Origin: Dendrocalamus latiflorus
Taxonomy: Eukaryota > Streptophyta > Magnoliopsida > Poales > Poaceae
Reading direction: 5' to 3'
NCBI GenBank assembly: GCA_017311315.1
Contig: CM029654.1
Span: 5,091,382-5,155,381, forward strand
Length of the DNA: 64,000 nucleotides
The position numbers and the translations under genes were made by a program. A model generated the notes under the pieces. The model was not told the DNA's origin, did not search any database, and saw nothing but the letters and a program-made list of their open reading frames with translations. Shown one piece after another: positions 43,869-54,900 of this stretch. Position 1 is the stretch's first letter. Every line of letters begins with the position of its first letter.

Positions 43869-43985
43869 CGTTATCAGCACGACTTCGCTCCGGTGAACGA
43901 GGTAATCATCGAAGCACAGATTGAATTTTCTAGATCGCTTTTGAATCTGTATTTTCTTTTCGCGTTCTAGATTGAAATTCTACGG

Positions 43986-44192
43986 TGCAAATCCGCCCTA
44001 AATCTACCGCAAGCAGACCTGAAGTCGCCGGCACAATGCCGATCGGTGGATTGTGAAACGGGGTAGATGTTGATTGCACTATAGAACGATGCAAATCCGC
44101 CCTAAATCTACCGCGAGCAGATCTGAAATCGCCGGCACAATGTCGATCGGTAGATTGCGAAACGGGGTAGATGTTGATTGCATCGTAGATTA
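43986..44192. repeat. 104-bp tandem duplication in copia leader
   Basis: TGCAAATCCGCCCTAAATCT begins at 43986 and again at 44090, and both copies end with GGGGTAGATGTTGATTGCA. Copies differ at a handful of positions, unlike the near-identical LTRs. Confidence 0.85.
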
Positions 44193-44259
44193 GAAAACGG
44201 AAATTTTGCATGGGTTTTGTTTGATTCTGCATAATCCTCCTGTTTTGCTCTGCACGGCA

Positions 44260-45300
44260 TCACATAGAAAGAAAAAAAAAGGTACTATCGCCGCGCCCGC
44301 ATGCGCCGGCCGTCGGCCAGAAGACCGGCCGTAGAGCCCAAGACACAGCTGGCTTGAATCCGCCAGCCCCACCATCGGTCGATGCCTGCTGCCCGCATGC
44401 GTCTGGCCTCTCATCGCCGTAGATCAACGGCCCGAAGCTGCTGTTGACCCTGCCGTCGGCCGCCGGACAGGTTGCGCCCGCATGCGCTGACCTTGGCCGC
44501 ATGTCCCGCACGGCAATGCCGGCAGATAGCCACCTCCCTGCACGAAGCACAACCGTCGGCCTTGACCTCCAAGCGACGGCACGCGCACATCACCGGCCCG
44601 AAGACCGGTCGCCGCCGGCCGCACATCACCAGTGCCGGCCTCCCACCGCGGCCCGCAGCCGCCAATCTCCCGCCTTCGCCCTTGTATGCGCGCAGCCCGA
44701 AGCACGGGATGGCCCGGCACCACCGTGTCCGCACGCGCATGTGCGCCGCCGCCCGAAGTAGTCATGCCGCCGGCCGCCGCATCGGCTCCTTGCGCCTGCA
44801 TGTGCGCCGACCGCCACCTCGGGTTCTTGCGCCTGCACGCGCATCACCGCTTGAGCTTCGCCACCTTGCGTCGGCCCCGCCGACTTGCGCCGCCGTTCCC
44901 GCCGGCAGGCCGCCGCCTCCCATGAAAAGCACCGCCCGCATGCGGCCGCTCTAGCTTCTCCGCCGCACCTTGCTTCGGCCCGTAGCCGACCGCGCCTCCT
45001 CGCCCGAGCGCTCGCTGGCCCCGCCGTTTCCCGGCCCGATCCCGGTCGGCTCGGTGCAGCCGCTCCGCCGCCGCTTCCCCGGCCTCCGGTCCGCAGCAGA
45101 CCGCCCCGCTCGCTCGTGGTCCGGCTCACAGCCGCCACCACCGGCCTTGAGCGGCGTACCCGCAAGACGCCGCGGCCCAGCCTCACGCGAACGCCGCCCG
45201 GCTTGGTCCCCACATCGCCCGAGCAGGCGCACGGGCCATGCGTCGCCGCCGCCCCTGGCAGAATGAGGGAGGGGAAACCCTAAGCGCACCCCCTCCTCAA
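44260..45300. other. GC-rich segment in copia leader
   Basis: About 1 kb of very GC-rich DNA (CGCCGG, GCCGCC words) between the leader duplication and gag, with overlapping open frames on both strands. It differs sharply in composition from the AT-rich interior around it. 45430-45690 then has degenerate repeats of a TTTTGCAGAAAA.CCCCTCGG type. It may be captured host DNA or the element's own long leader; no source gene recognised. Confidence 0.45.
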
Positions 45301-46139
45301 GTTATGCGGGCCGAACAGCTTTTTGGGCCAATCGGGTGAGATGGTCATGGCCCGAGGGGGGGCGAATCGGGATGGGCCGCAGGGGGGGCAGAGAAGGAAA
45401 GATGGCCCGCGCGGGGGGGAGAGAAGGAAAGGTCCGCCGGCGCCGGATTTTGCGGAAAAGTCCTCCACCCCTCGGGATATTACAAAGAAGCCCTTAAATT
45501 TTAATTTAAGTCCCGAATTCTTGCAGAAAGGCTTCGTAATTTCGAAACTTACGTATAAGCCCTCAAATTTACGAGTGGGTCCAGAATTTTGCAGAAAACC
45601 CCTCGGTAAATCAGAAAATTGCGCGAATTTTCCTCTGAACTGGACATTTGCGTAAAAACCCTCTGGAGTTGCAGAATTTGCTGAAAATTTCATATTTTAG
45701 CATAAAAGGGCCTCGGGAATCCGAATTTTGCATTATTTTTAGCATTTGAAGCTTATTTATTTATGACATTACTGTTTTATGTATTTTCTGTATTTATTTA
45801 CTGTTTTGGTTAATTGTAATTGCTGAAAATTGCTTTTAATCACTGAAATTAGCAGTAAAATTATAGAAAATGCACAGAAAATTATGAAACATTGCGAGAA
45901 CCTTTTGTACCATTTATTTACCCACAGTGAATTATTCCGTGCATGTCTACCAGTAGTAGACTTATACACATTTAGATGACTAGCATCACGAACTGGAAGT
46001 TCGAGGAGCTGGCCTAGCATGGCCAAAACTATCTGACGTAGGCATCCGATGTCGAGATTGTGCTTGGAGTCAGGAAGCTCCGCGCGACTATTGGGATTGG
46101 TGGACTGAATGACGCCCAACCCAGGCCTAAAGAGAACGA

Positions 46140-48540
46140 TCAGGCACTTCATTTTCTCAGGCACCACTTCTGCCTCACTCTCAAGAATGAGTATATGGCA
46201 GAGAAAAGCGCGCTAGCACTCTAGACCGCACTCAAGAAGCGGTTTGAGAGGCTAAAGTACATCATTCTTCCTCAAGCAGAGTAAGAGTGGATTAGACTGA
46301 GGTTTGCCGACTTTAAGACGGTCAGGGAAATCAATTCTGTCTTGCACAGGATTTGTACCCCAATACAGAAAATTGAGAAAATCCTTCCACCCCAATGCAG
46401 TATAATCCGCACGCAATTATCGTCAAGACGGCTATGAGGAATATGCCGAATTGATTGATATGATGCAGGTTGCGGAGGCTCAGGACAAAGTTCTCCGCAA
46501 AGAACTACGTCACTTAGCCCTTGATAAAGAGAAGGGGAAGGAAGGGTATGGCCGCAGCCCAGAAAGGCAAATCAGATGCTCCACATGAGAATAAGGCTAA
46601 CAAGCCAAAACGGGATGGCAAAGGGCACATGAAGCCCGCTCTGCATCGGTTGAGGGGGAGCATTCTGAGCAGCTGCCCGCGTTGATGGTATTTGAGACCA
46701 TTACGACAGCAGCAGCCCTTTTTCGACCTAGAAGCAGCCAATGCCATGATTTCTCTTGAAAGAGAATGTCACCCTCGAGAAAATAACAGAAGAAGTCTAG
46801 TGCACAGAATGCATTCAGACTTTAATTGTCATTTATTTTGTGTGGAAGAATATGTTAGAATTTACATGGATGGTACTTAAGAATTATTTTTTCTCGTGAT
46901 GGTTGGATGATATTTGAAGAATTCATTCATTTATTCAGTTTATGATGGCATGATATGTTCTGATATTGGAGTATTTTATTTATGTGTTGATTGCCTTCTC
47001 ATGCATATTAATAAAATACCCTATATTAGAACAAGTGTAGCGCCCTGTAAAGGAAGTGTGCTTAGCTAGCAGCGGCACAATATATATCATCTTAAGAGAG
47101 ACTAAGAATTTTCAAGTCGATTCGTAAGAGCACTGGTAGCCTTACGACAATCGCCAGAAGCGATGCAAGTATAATTGGTTCAGGAAGAGCCACAATGGGC
47201 ACAACTTTGGTAATTGAAGAAGCCTTATTGTACCCAGAATCGACTAGAACTCTCCTAAGTTTTAATGATATTCGCGCCAATGGTTTCCACGTTGAGACCG
47301 AAGAAGAGTACGGTAAGGAATATCTGCTCATTACGAAGCGCGAAGAGAATGCAAAAGAATATTAGAAAAACTTCCTCCACTTGAAACTGGGCTATATTAT
47401 ACCAACATTAAGGCGCCTGCAGCGTACACTGTCCTGAAGACGGTATTTAGAAGCTCTGAACTCTTCTGTCTCTGGCATGACAGATTAGGCCACCTAGGTC
47501 TTAGGATGATGAGAAACATAATAAATAACTCGCATGAGCATAATATTAATGAAGAATTTCCCAATCATAAAGATTTTGTGTGCCCTGCATGTGCCACCGG
47601 GAAAATAATAACTAGTCCCTCCACTCTGAAAGTGAAGGATGAAGTCCCTGCATTCCTGGAACGCATCCAGGGAGACATTTGCGGTCCCATTCAGCCATCT
47701 CAGGGCCATTCAAGTATTTCATGGTGCTCATTGACGCTTCTTCGAAGTGGTCATATGTGGGTTTGTTGTCCACGAAAAACCACGTCTTTGCAAAATTGAT
47801 CTCGCAGATCATTCGCATCAGAAATGTGTTTCTTGATCATCACATCAAGTCCATCAGAATGGACAACGCCGGCGAATTTACTTCAAAGGCATTTGATGAT
47901 TATTGCATGGCGATGGAAATTGTAGTTGAGCACTCGGTACCGCATGTCCATACCCAGAATGGTTTGGCAGAGGTTTTAATTAAGAAAATTAAATTTATTG
48001 CCCAACCCCTCTTGCATAATTGTAATTTGCTAGCTACATGTAGGGGACCCGCAGTCCTACATGCAGCAAATCTCATCAATCTTAGACCTTCGGCCTAAAA
48101 CATCCATTCACCTATGCAACTAGCGCAAGGGCCACCACCGAAAATTTCCCAACATTAGGGGGAGGAAATCAACCCCTTGATGAAGAATGTCGAGAAATTA
48201 CGTGGCAAGCCTGGGGAATCCATGCAGATGACCCGCGCACTAGAGAAGTCCAGAAGACATTAGTAAAGCAAATAGAGAAGTCTAAAAGACAATAGAAGTC
48301 CAGAAGACAAGAGAAGTCCATAAGATAATTGATTTGCGAGCATTGGCAAATCAGCTGCCTGATCACTTTAGTGATTTGAAGAGCGTGACTAAGTCGCATG
48401 TGCCTGCACGCACTGCACCGAAGAGGGTTGAAATACCAAAGAAATAGAAGGTATCCCTAATCTCGTCCAGAGGCCTCAGAAAAATAAAAAAGAGGACGAG
48501 AACTCCGGTTCCTCGAATCCTTAGTAACCGGGGACGCCTG
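46140..48540 (+). pseudogene. Decayed gag, protease and integrase region of second copia
   Basis: Gag pieces (TALKKRFERLKYIILPQAE, EWIRLRFADFKTV, MQVAEAQDKVLRKELRH) are separated by stops. The protease and pre-integrase zone appears as IIGSGRATMGTTLVIEEALL, STRTLLSFNDIRANGFH and LFCLWHDRLGHLGLRMM. Integrase is in two frames: ERIQGDICGPIQPS (first Asp), then FMVLIDASSKWSYVG, IRMDNAGEFTS (second Asp) and NGLAEVLIKK (Glu). A stop follows HAANLINLRPSA. Not translatable as a polyprotein. Confidence 0.85.
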
Positions 48541-50193
48541 GTGAAGAAGGATAAGAGGGATTTATCACAGCCGATCATTGAAGTCCCCCAGAATGAGAAG
48601 GGGAGCCAGTTGAGACCTGGCACAAGTATGACACCCTCCGAAAAGGACTTACCGGATCTGAATATCCCCATCGGCATGGATGTGTGCGCACACATCGGAG
48701 CCGAAAAACTAAAGGGACTTGCCACCGCAATTGAAAGAAGCGATGCGCAAGGTGAAGCTCCAGAAGAAGCAACTCATGAAGAAATAGCTATAAATTATGT
48801 GCACACGGGAGAGTCCCTGAATAGGACAACAGCTAATATCGATATCTACTTCGCAAAGAAAATTGCCACCATCATCGATCTTGATCCCGAGCCTGCATCG
48901 CTCGCTGAATGTAAGAAAAGATCAGATTGGGAAGATTGGAAGAAGGCAATAGCAACTGAATTGTTATCTCTGAATAAAAGAGAGGTGTTTGGGCCCGTAT
49001 GCCGCACACCTCCCCACATACACCCCGTTGGGCACAAGTGGGTATTTGTTCGAAAGAGAAATGAAAGAAATGAAGTAGTGAGATACAAAGCAAGGCTGGT
49101 AGCCCAAGGTTTCACTCAACGTCCTGGAGTTGATTATGAAGAAACCTACTCCCCAGTCATGAGTGGAATTACCTTTAGATATTTGATCTCAATGGCAGTG
49201 AACTTGAATTTGGAAATGAAATTGATGGATGTTGTGACTGCATACCTTTACGGTAACTTGGATTCGGAGATTTACATGAAAGTCCCTGAAGGAATTCCTC
49301 TCCCGAACCAAGACAGAGCAAATAGAAATCTGTACAGTGTGAAACTCAGAAAGTCACTGTATGGACTGAAACAATCTGGAAGAATGTGGTATAATCGCTT
49401 GAGCGACTTTCTCTGCAAGAAAGGCTACACGAACAATGAAGACTGTCCTTGTGTATTTATACGGCGATCCCAGAATGGATTCTGTATAATCTCTGTGTAT
49501 GTAGATGATCTGAATATCATCGGGACAGCCGAAGACATAAAAGAAGCAAGCTCCTACTTGGAGTCAGAATTTGAAATGAAAGATTTGGGCAAGACCAAGT
49601 TTTGCTTAGGCTTGCAGCTTGAGCATGTCCCTGAAGGAGTCTTGGTACATCAGTCGACCTACACCCAGAAGGTGCTTGAAAGGTTTGGCTTCGAGAAGGC
49701 ATTTCCCTCGAAAGTACCGATGATCGGTAGGTCTTTACAGCAAGAAAAAGATCCTTTCCGACCAAGGGAAGAGGGGGAGGAAGTCCTGGGACAGGAATTC
49801 CCATACTTGAGTGCAGTGGGAGCACTCATGTATTTAGCAAACTGCACTAGACCGGACATTGCGTTTGCCGTGAACCTGTTAGCAAGGTACAGTGCAGAGC
49901 CCACCAACAGGCATTGGCAGGGCATAAAGGACATTTTCCGATACCTCCAAGGTAGCAAGGACCTCGGATTGTTTTACAGAAAGAATCAAGATCTGAACTT
50001 GATTGGCTATGCAGATGCTGGGTATCTGTCAGACCCGCATACCGCTAAGTCACAAACAGGCTATGTATTACTGTGTGGTGGAACTGTAATTTCATGGAAA
50101 TCGTCTAAGCAAAGCCTGGTAGCTACTTCGACGAACCACTCAGAAATTATAGCACTGTATGAAGCCGCACGAGAGTGCGCTTGGTTCCGCTGA
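48541..50193 (+). CDS. Copia reverse transcriptase/RNase H open frame (partial)
   Basis: A 550-codon uninterrupted frame covers the pol C-terminal half. It includes SDWEDWKKAIATELLSLNKRE, GHKWVFVRKRNERNEVVRYK, RLVAQGFTQRPGVDYEETYSP, LYGLKQSGRMWYNRL and the catalytic SVYVDDLNIIG (about 49495). RNase H begins LIGYADAGYLSDP and includes SWKSSKQSLVATSTNHSE. The frame is cut by a TGA after ECAWFR (50191). RNase H sequence continues downstream with IIHEDNAACVAL, in a shifted frame. It has no start context of its own; it is the best preserved remnant of the polyprotein and is likely not expressed independently. Confidence 0.85.
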   Translation: MKKDKRDLSQPIIEVPQNEKGSQLRPGTSMTPSEKDLPDLNIPIGMDVCAHIGAEKLKGLATAIERSDAQGEAPEEATHEEIAINYVHTGESLNRTTANIDIYFAKKIATIIDLDPEPASLAECKKRSDWEDWKKAIATELLSLNKREVFGPVCRTPPHIHPVGHKWVFVRKRNERNEVVRYKARLVAQGFTQRPGVDYEETYSPVMSGITFRYLISMAVNLNLEMKLMDVVTAYLYGNLDSEIYMKVPEGIPLPNQDRANRNLYSVKLRKSLYGLKQSGRMWYNRLSDFLCKKGYTNNEDCPCVFIRRSQNGFCIISVYVDDLNIIGTAEDIKEASSYLESEFEMKDLGKTKFCLGLQLEHVPEGVLVHQSTYTQKVLERFGFEKAFPSKVPMIGRSLQQEKDPFRPREEGEEVLGQEFPYLSAVGALMYLANCTRPDIAFAVNLLARYSAEPTNRHWQGIKDIFRYLQGSKDLGLFYRKNQDLNLIGYADAGYLSDPHTAKSQTGYVLLCGGTVISWKSSKQSLVATSTNHSEIIALYEAARECAWFR

Positions 50194-50744
50194 ACGAATC
50201 ACCACATCCAGCAGTCATGTGGAATGAACTTTGTGCAAACCCCCCTAATTATCCATGAAGATAATGCAGCTTGCGTTGCACTAGTGCAGACGGGCTATGT
50301 AAGCATATCAACCCCAAGTTTATCTATGCTCATGAATTGCAAAGATGGACAAGATTAAAGTACTGCACATTAAGTCATGTTGACTTGTTCACTAAGTCAC
50401 TCCCCGCATCTAGCTTTGAAAGGTGCGTGCGTGGAATTGGAATGATGAGACTTAGAGAAGTGCAGAATTCAGGGGGAGAATTCTCACAAGCCCGCTAATA
50501 AATCTTGATCATGAAGATTAAGTACCCAAAAATAAAGTCTTGCAGACCAAATGAATTTGGGTGAATTGTACTCTTTTTCCCTTGACGAGTTTTCCATAAA
50601 GTTTCTCGACCAAGGTTTTTAATGAGGCAATTCGTGCATCGCAGCATCACATGTATCATGTACTCTTTCTCCAAATTTTTCCCACTGGGTTTTTATGGAG
50701 TTTTGACGAGGCATGAGCATGTTGGGTGAGTGCCCAAGGGGGAG

Positions 50745-50987
50745 TGTTAGGAAACCTGGACTCTATCCAGAGTCCTGATCTAATTGGGCACCCCACCATA
50801 GACTATAAATAGGGACCTAGACCCCCTTTATTATGTACCCCGATGCAATCTAAAGCAATAAAGAAAGACCAGGAGTTCTCTCTACCTCTCTGTGTTCAAT
50901 CTATTATTCTGTGATTCTGTGATTGATTCGTTCTTGTTCTAAACAGAGGAATCGCTCGGACTGGTCTCCAGCGTCGGTTCCTCAACA
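50745..50987 (+). repeat. 3' LTR of second copia
   Basis: Same as 43626-43868 apart from one noticed base. It is preceded directly by the polypurine tract. Confidence 0.95.
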
Positions 50988-51080
50988 GAACCTTCTTCCC
51001 TCACTAAGACGGAGAAGGCAATGCTTGTGGCACCTGGGAGCCGCCTTAGCCTGAGAGACATTTTAGACAGGATGTGGTAG

Positions 51081-51938
51081 GATTCCTCAACACGAGCCCC
51101 ATATCCCTGCCTTGAAGGGCGCCTGAGGGGTAAAGAAGAGTGATGAGGTCTTGTATCTTGTTGATGAATATGCTTACTACGGTATGTTGGAAATATTTTC
51201 GATGTGCACTTAACAAGGCCTTTTGCAGGGCACCTCTGTAGGCTCCAAAGACTTAGTCAAATTTTAGCTTGACAAGAATACAAACGTCCGAGATTTAGCT
51301 AAATTTTGACTCGATGCTGCGCGAGGCACGAGGGCCGAGGAATACGCGTGAGGGCGTCCATGACCTAGCAAATTTTGGCTTGATGGGTACGTGGGCGCCC
51401 AAGACTTAGCCAAATTTTTGGCTTCATATCATGTGAATGCTCCACGCGAGGGCAGCAGCTTTGCATGAGGCCTGAGGGATCCACACGAGAGCATCTATGA
51501 CTTAGCTAAGATTTTAGATTGATGGGCACACGGGTGCCCAAGACTTAGCCAAATTTTAGCTTCATATCACATGAGTCTTCCACGCGAGGACGGGTGCCAA
51601 ATTGCCACTTCTCGTTGGCCCTTTGTGTGGTGAGGTTTTCATTGTTCCATTCCTAACAACAGCCATAGCTTCACTAGCTTGGTAATTGTCGTGCCCAAGC
51701 ACAGCAAGCTGAACGCGATGGACATGCCAAATGCTCGAAGCAAGGCCTAAGTGATTGATGCAAGGGTGATCAAGGCCCGCCACAATGGAAGCACTACCAA
51801 GGCAAGGCTTTGGTTGCCATGGTATCTTCCTATTGTATGTGCTACTAGCCCCTTGTCTCAGGGCGTGGTCAACGAGACAAAACGGTGCGACGGAGCGAAG
51901 CCGATGGAGGCGAAGTAGCGGACATAGGGCCGCCTTAC
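51081..51938. repeat. Degenerate long tandem repeat (left part of interrupted element)
   Basis: Copies of AAGACTTAGCCAAATTTTAG.TT and CATATCA.(A/G)TGA.TCTCCACGCGAG-like words recur at about 51245, 51285, 51395 and 51535, with a unit of roughly 140 bp best seen at 51355-51490 and 51490-51590. The last 50 bp (51889-51938) are one unit of the 79-bp array that continues at 56989. No gene recognised. Confidence 0.6.
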
Positions 51939-54900
51939 TGTAACATCCTGAAAAATTTAAATTTTAAAATATGAATTTCTGGAATTATTTTTGCAGTATA
52001 TTCTATTGGAATTTGGATTTTTATGGTGTTTTCCTGAATTTGGATGAAATTTCAAATTTTAAGAATTCATAAAAGACAAAAGACAAATAATAGTAATACC
52101 AAAAAGGGAAATGTGCAAATAATAGAAAACTAAAATTTTAAAATACAAATCTGAAAAGATGATCCAGTATAAGGAGAGAGAAACCTGAGTTCAAAAATAT
52201 AAAATCTTCTTTTGAAAATAATAGCATGACTAACAATAAAAGTGAATGAATAAAATGCAAACACATATGTGTGTGTATATATATATACACATATACAAAT
52301 TGTACAAGGAAGAGTTTAGCAATATAGGAAGAAATAATAAATATATGTATATATACACATCCATACCACTTAAATAATAATGGAAACTCTTATTTAATAG
52401 TTGGAAATTTAAACTTTTAATTGAAAAATAAGTGCCATAAATATATATATAAAAGCAGAGGGGAGCCAGGCCGGCCGAAGCAACCCAGCCCAGCCCCACT
52501 CCTTTTTCCCCTCTGGCCACTGGGGCCAGCTCCACCTGCACCTGCGCCCCTGCCGCATTTTCTTCCTCTGGCCGCTGGGCCCACTCGCCAGCGCCTCCCC
52601 TCCTTTCCTCCCTTCCTCCCTTCTTCCCCGTGCGCCCGGGGCCCCCTTTTCCTCTTCTCTCTTCCGGCGCCTGCGTCCTCCTTCCTTTTCTCCCGTGCGC
52701 GGCTGGGGATGCTCCACGCCATCGCCTCCCTGTGCGCCCGGGCTCCCTGCGTCATCCTGCCGCCGCGCCTGCCTTCCTCTGCACCGACCCACCTCCGTCG
52801 TCCGCGCGCGGCTCCTCCTCCCATTTCCCGAGCGCACCCGGGCCCCTCCTCCTTTCCCCTCTCTCCCCCGCTCTGCCCGGCCTCAGCACGCGCGCGGCGC
52901 CATCATCACGCGTGCGCCTGCGCCAGCGCGAATCCCGGCCGCTCCCCACAGCCTGCACCGCTGCTGCTCCCGCCGCCTGTCGACGCGACCGCACGGGCGA
53001 GTTCCCGATGCCGGCCCTCCTCGCGCCCTTATAGAAGCCACCAAGTTCCGGGAAAGTTTCCCCACACCTTCCTCTTGCTCTCACTGAAAACAATTGGGTT
53101 CTCGTGTCCCACAGCTCGCCGGAGCTCATCCCCTTCTCCAACTCCGGTGATCGAGCTCATCGCCGATTGGCTCCACCCCAGTCCGATTCCTCTCGGTGAG
53201 AGCGACACCGAAGCTCGCTGAAGCCATTCCAACCCTCGGCCGAAGCCCATCGCCGCCCGAGCTCGCCAGCCACGGTGATCCCCACTGCGCCGCCGCCTGT
53301 GCTAGCCGCCGGCCCGCGCCGGAGGTCCTCGGTCCCCGCCAACGCCTCCACCGGCTTCACCTCGACATGTACAACGCATTTTAGCCCTCACCCGACCCTC
53401 ACCAGCTACCCCTCGCCGGCGCCACCGTCAGCCATGACCGCCCGGGTCACCTCCTCTGTTCTCCTCTGTCTGCCTCTCCATTTTTCTGATTCAGCATCGG
53501 TATAATGACAGGTAGTACCCCGTGTCCAGTTGGCTAGACCGAGCGCACCAACGACCACAATGCTGAGGTCCTGAGTTCGATTCCGTAAGGCCGCACCCCT
53601 TTTTCCTCCATTTGCATTTTAATTTTTGTAGCTCAGTTTGAGTAAGAAAAATTATAGAAAATTAGAGAATAATTTAGAGAAGCTAATAAGATTTAACTAG
53701 AATGTAAATAAGGTTATTTAAGGTTTAAATTTTGGTTAATCTGTAAATGAGCAGCTGTATGGCTGATTAGATTATTTAGAGGATCACTTATTAATTGAAA
53801 GCACTAATAAAAGGGTGGATTCGGTTGAATGTCCAAACGTAACAAAGATGACCCTAGGGTATAATTAAAATATAAAATATATGCCCCGACATTTAACATA
53901 GCATTGCTAAACAAATCGCCATGGTAGAATCGTTTAAATAGCAATGTTAAAATATGATCCGGCGTGCTAAACTTGCCTAGGTAAGTTAAGCTTAGAATAA
54001 AAATGAAGCTAAGCCTAATTATAATTAAGGTATAGACAAAATGATAATGAGCCCTAACTTAAATCTTAACATTAGATTTAGTGAATAATAATAACCGGTC
54101 AAGGAACATGAATTAAGCAAAATATTCAAAGTATATGAAATAGGATGTCCATTAAAGTTAGCGACATTTATAAGCAAATAGACATAGATAAATAATTAGA
54201 AAAATGTTGATGCCATATATGCGCCATTAGTAAATACGTTAGTTCAATTTTTAAACACCTTAGACTTTATTGAAAATATAAACCCTAACATTAACATATT
54301 GCCGACCATGAAATCTTAGGTAGTAGTTTTTAACTTAGTAGAGGTAACGAAATGTAAACATGGGTAGCAGGCTTGAATAGTAAAGGAATGTAAAAGTTAA
54401 CCATCTAAAGTATGACTATCATTTCTACATCTCTAAAAGGTCGTCTTAATATATAGTTACTAAAATATACTAGCACTAGGACATCGGACATTAAAATGAC
54501 CTATCTAATATATATAAACATTCCAAAGTAAACACTTAATCAATAACCACGAGTAATTAGGGTTGCATAAAATGCCGCATATCAAATTCAGTGATATGAA
54601 GATACATCAAATAGGATAATGAGATTATTAAAGACCTAAATTCTAAATTAATTATCATATATGAACAAATAATGAGCCTTTACTATTTATCTTAATCTAA
54701 TTAATAAGAAAAGGCATATATAAGAGATTATTGTAAAACTTAATAAAGATATCCAAGTTAAAGGAAAGGGAATAAAGTGGGTTATATTGATTCATCGGAA
54801 ATTATGATTTAAAAAGACTTAAGTCCTAATATAAGAAATTCCTAGACCTAGCTTTTTGGACAACTGTTATAATACTTTTGACTAAAAGATTTAGAGAATA

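Larger units (their letters stand above)
43626..50987 (+). mobile_element. Copia element with near-identical LTRs, decayed interior
   Basis: LTRs of 243 bp at 43626-43868 and 50745-50987 differ by one noticed base (ATTCATTC against ATTCGTTC). Target duplication is GAACC (43621-43625, 50988-50992). The primer-binding region CGTTATCAGCACGA follows the 5' LTR, and the polypurine tract CCAAGGGGGAG precedes the 3' LTR. Despite the young LTRs, gag and the first half of pol are full of stops and frameshifts. It therefore probably could not move on its own and was mobilised by proteins of a relative, or its LTRs were homogenised. It sits within an unknown exon. Confidence 0.92.
43479..51080 (+). pseudogene. 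Unknown exon disrupted by copia insertion
   Basis: Two coding pieces, 43479-43625 and 50993-51080, form one frame when the copia and one copy of its target duplication are removed. The left piece reads ...EMEGLSYDDLEEEVEILDDD and the right piece ends SLRDILDRMW followed by a stop. It is very acidic at first and then basic. A splice acceptor (ATCGTAG|G) precedes it. I do not recognise the family. It could be a host gene's last exon or part of a larger TE that includes the 51-59 kb repeats. Confidence 0.55.

Noticed and set aside
44411..45289. Open frames up to 195 codons on both strands
   Set aside because: GC-rich block in a copia leader with no recognisable family. Treated as composition effect.
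52409..53505. Several overlapping open frames of 100-266 codons
   Set aside because: They lie in the GC-rich leader of the 5.05-kb solo LTR, overlap on both strands and have repeat-like composition.
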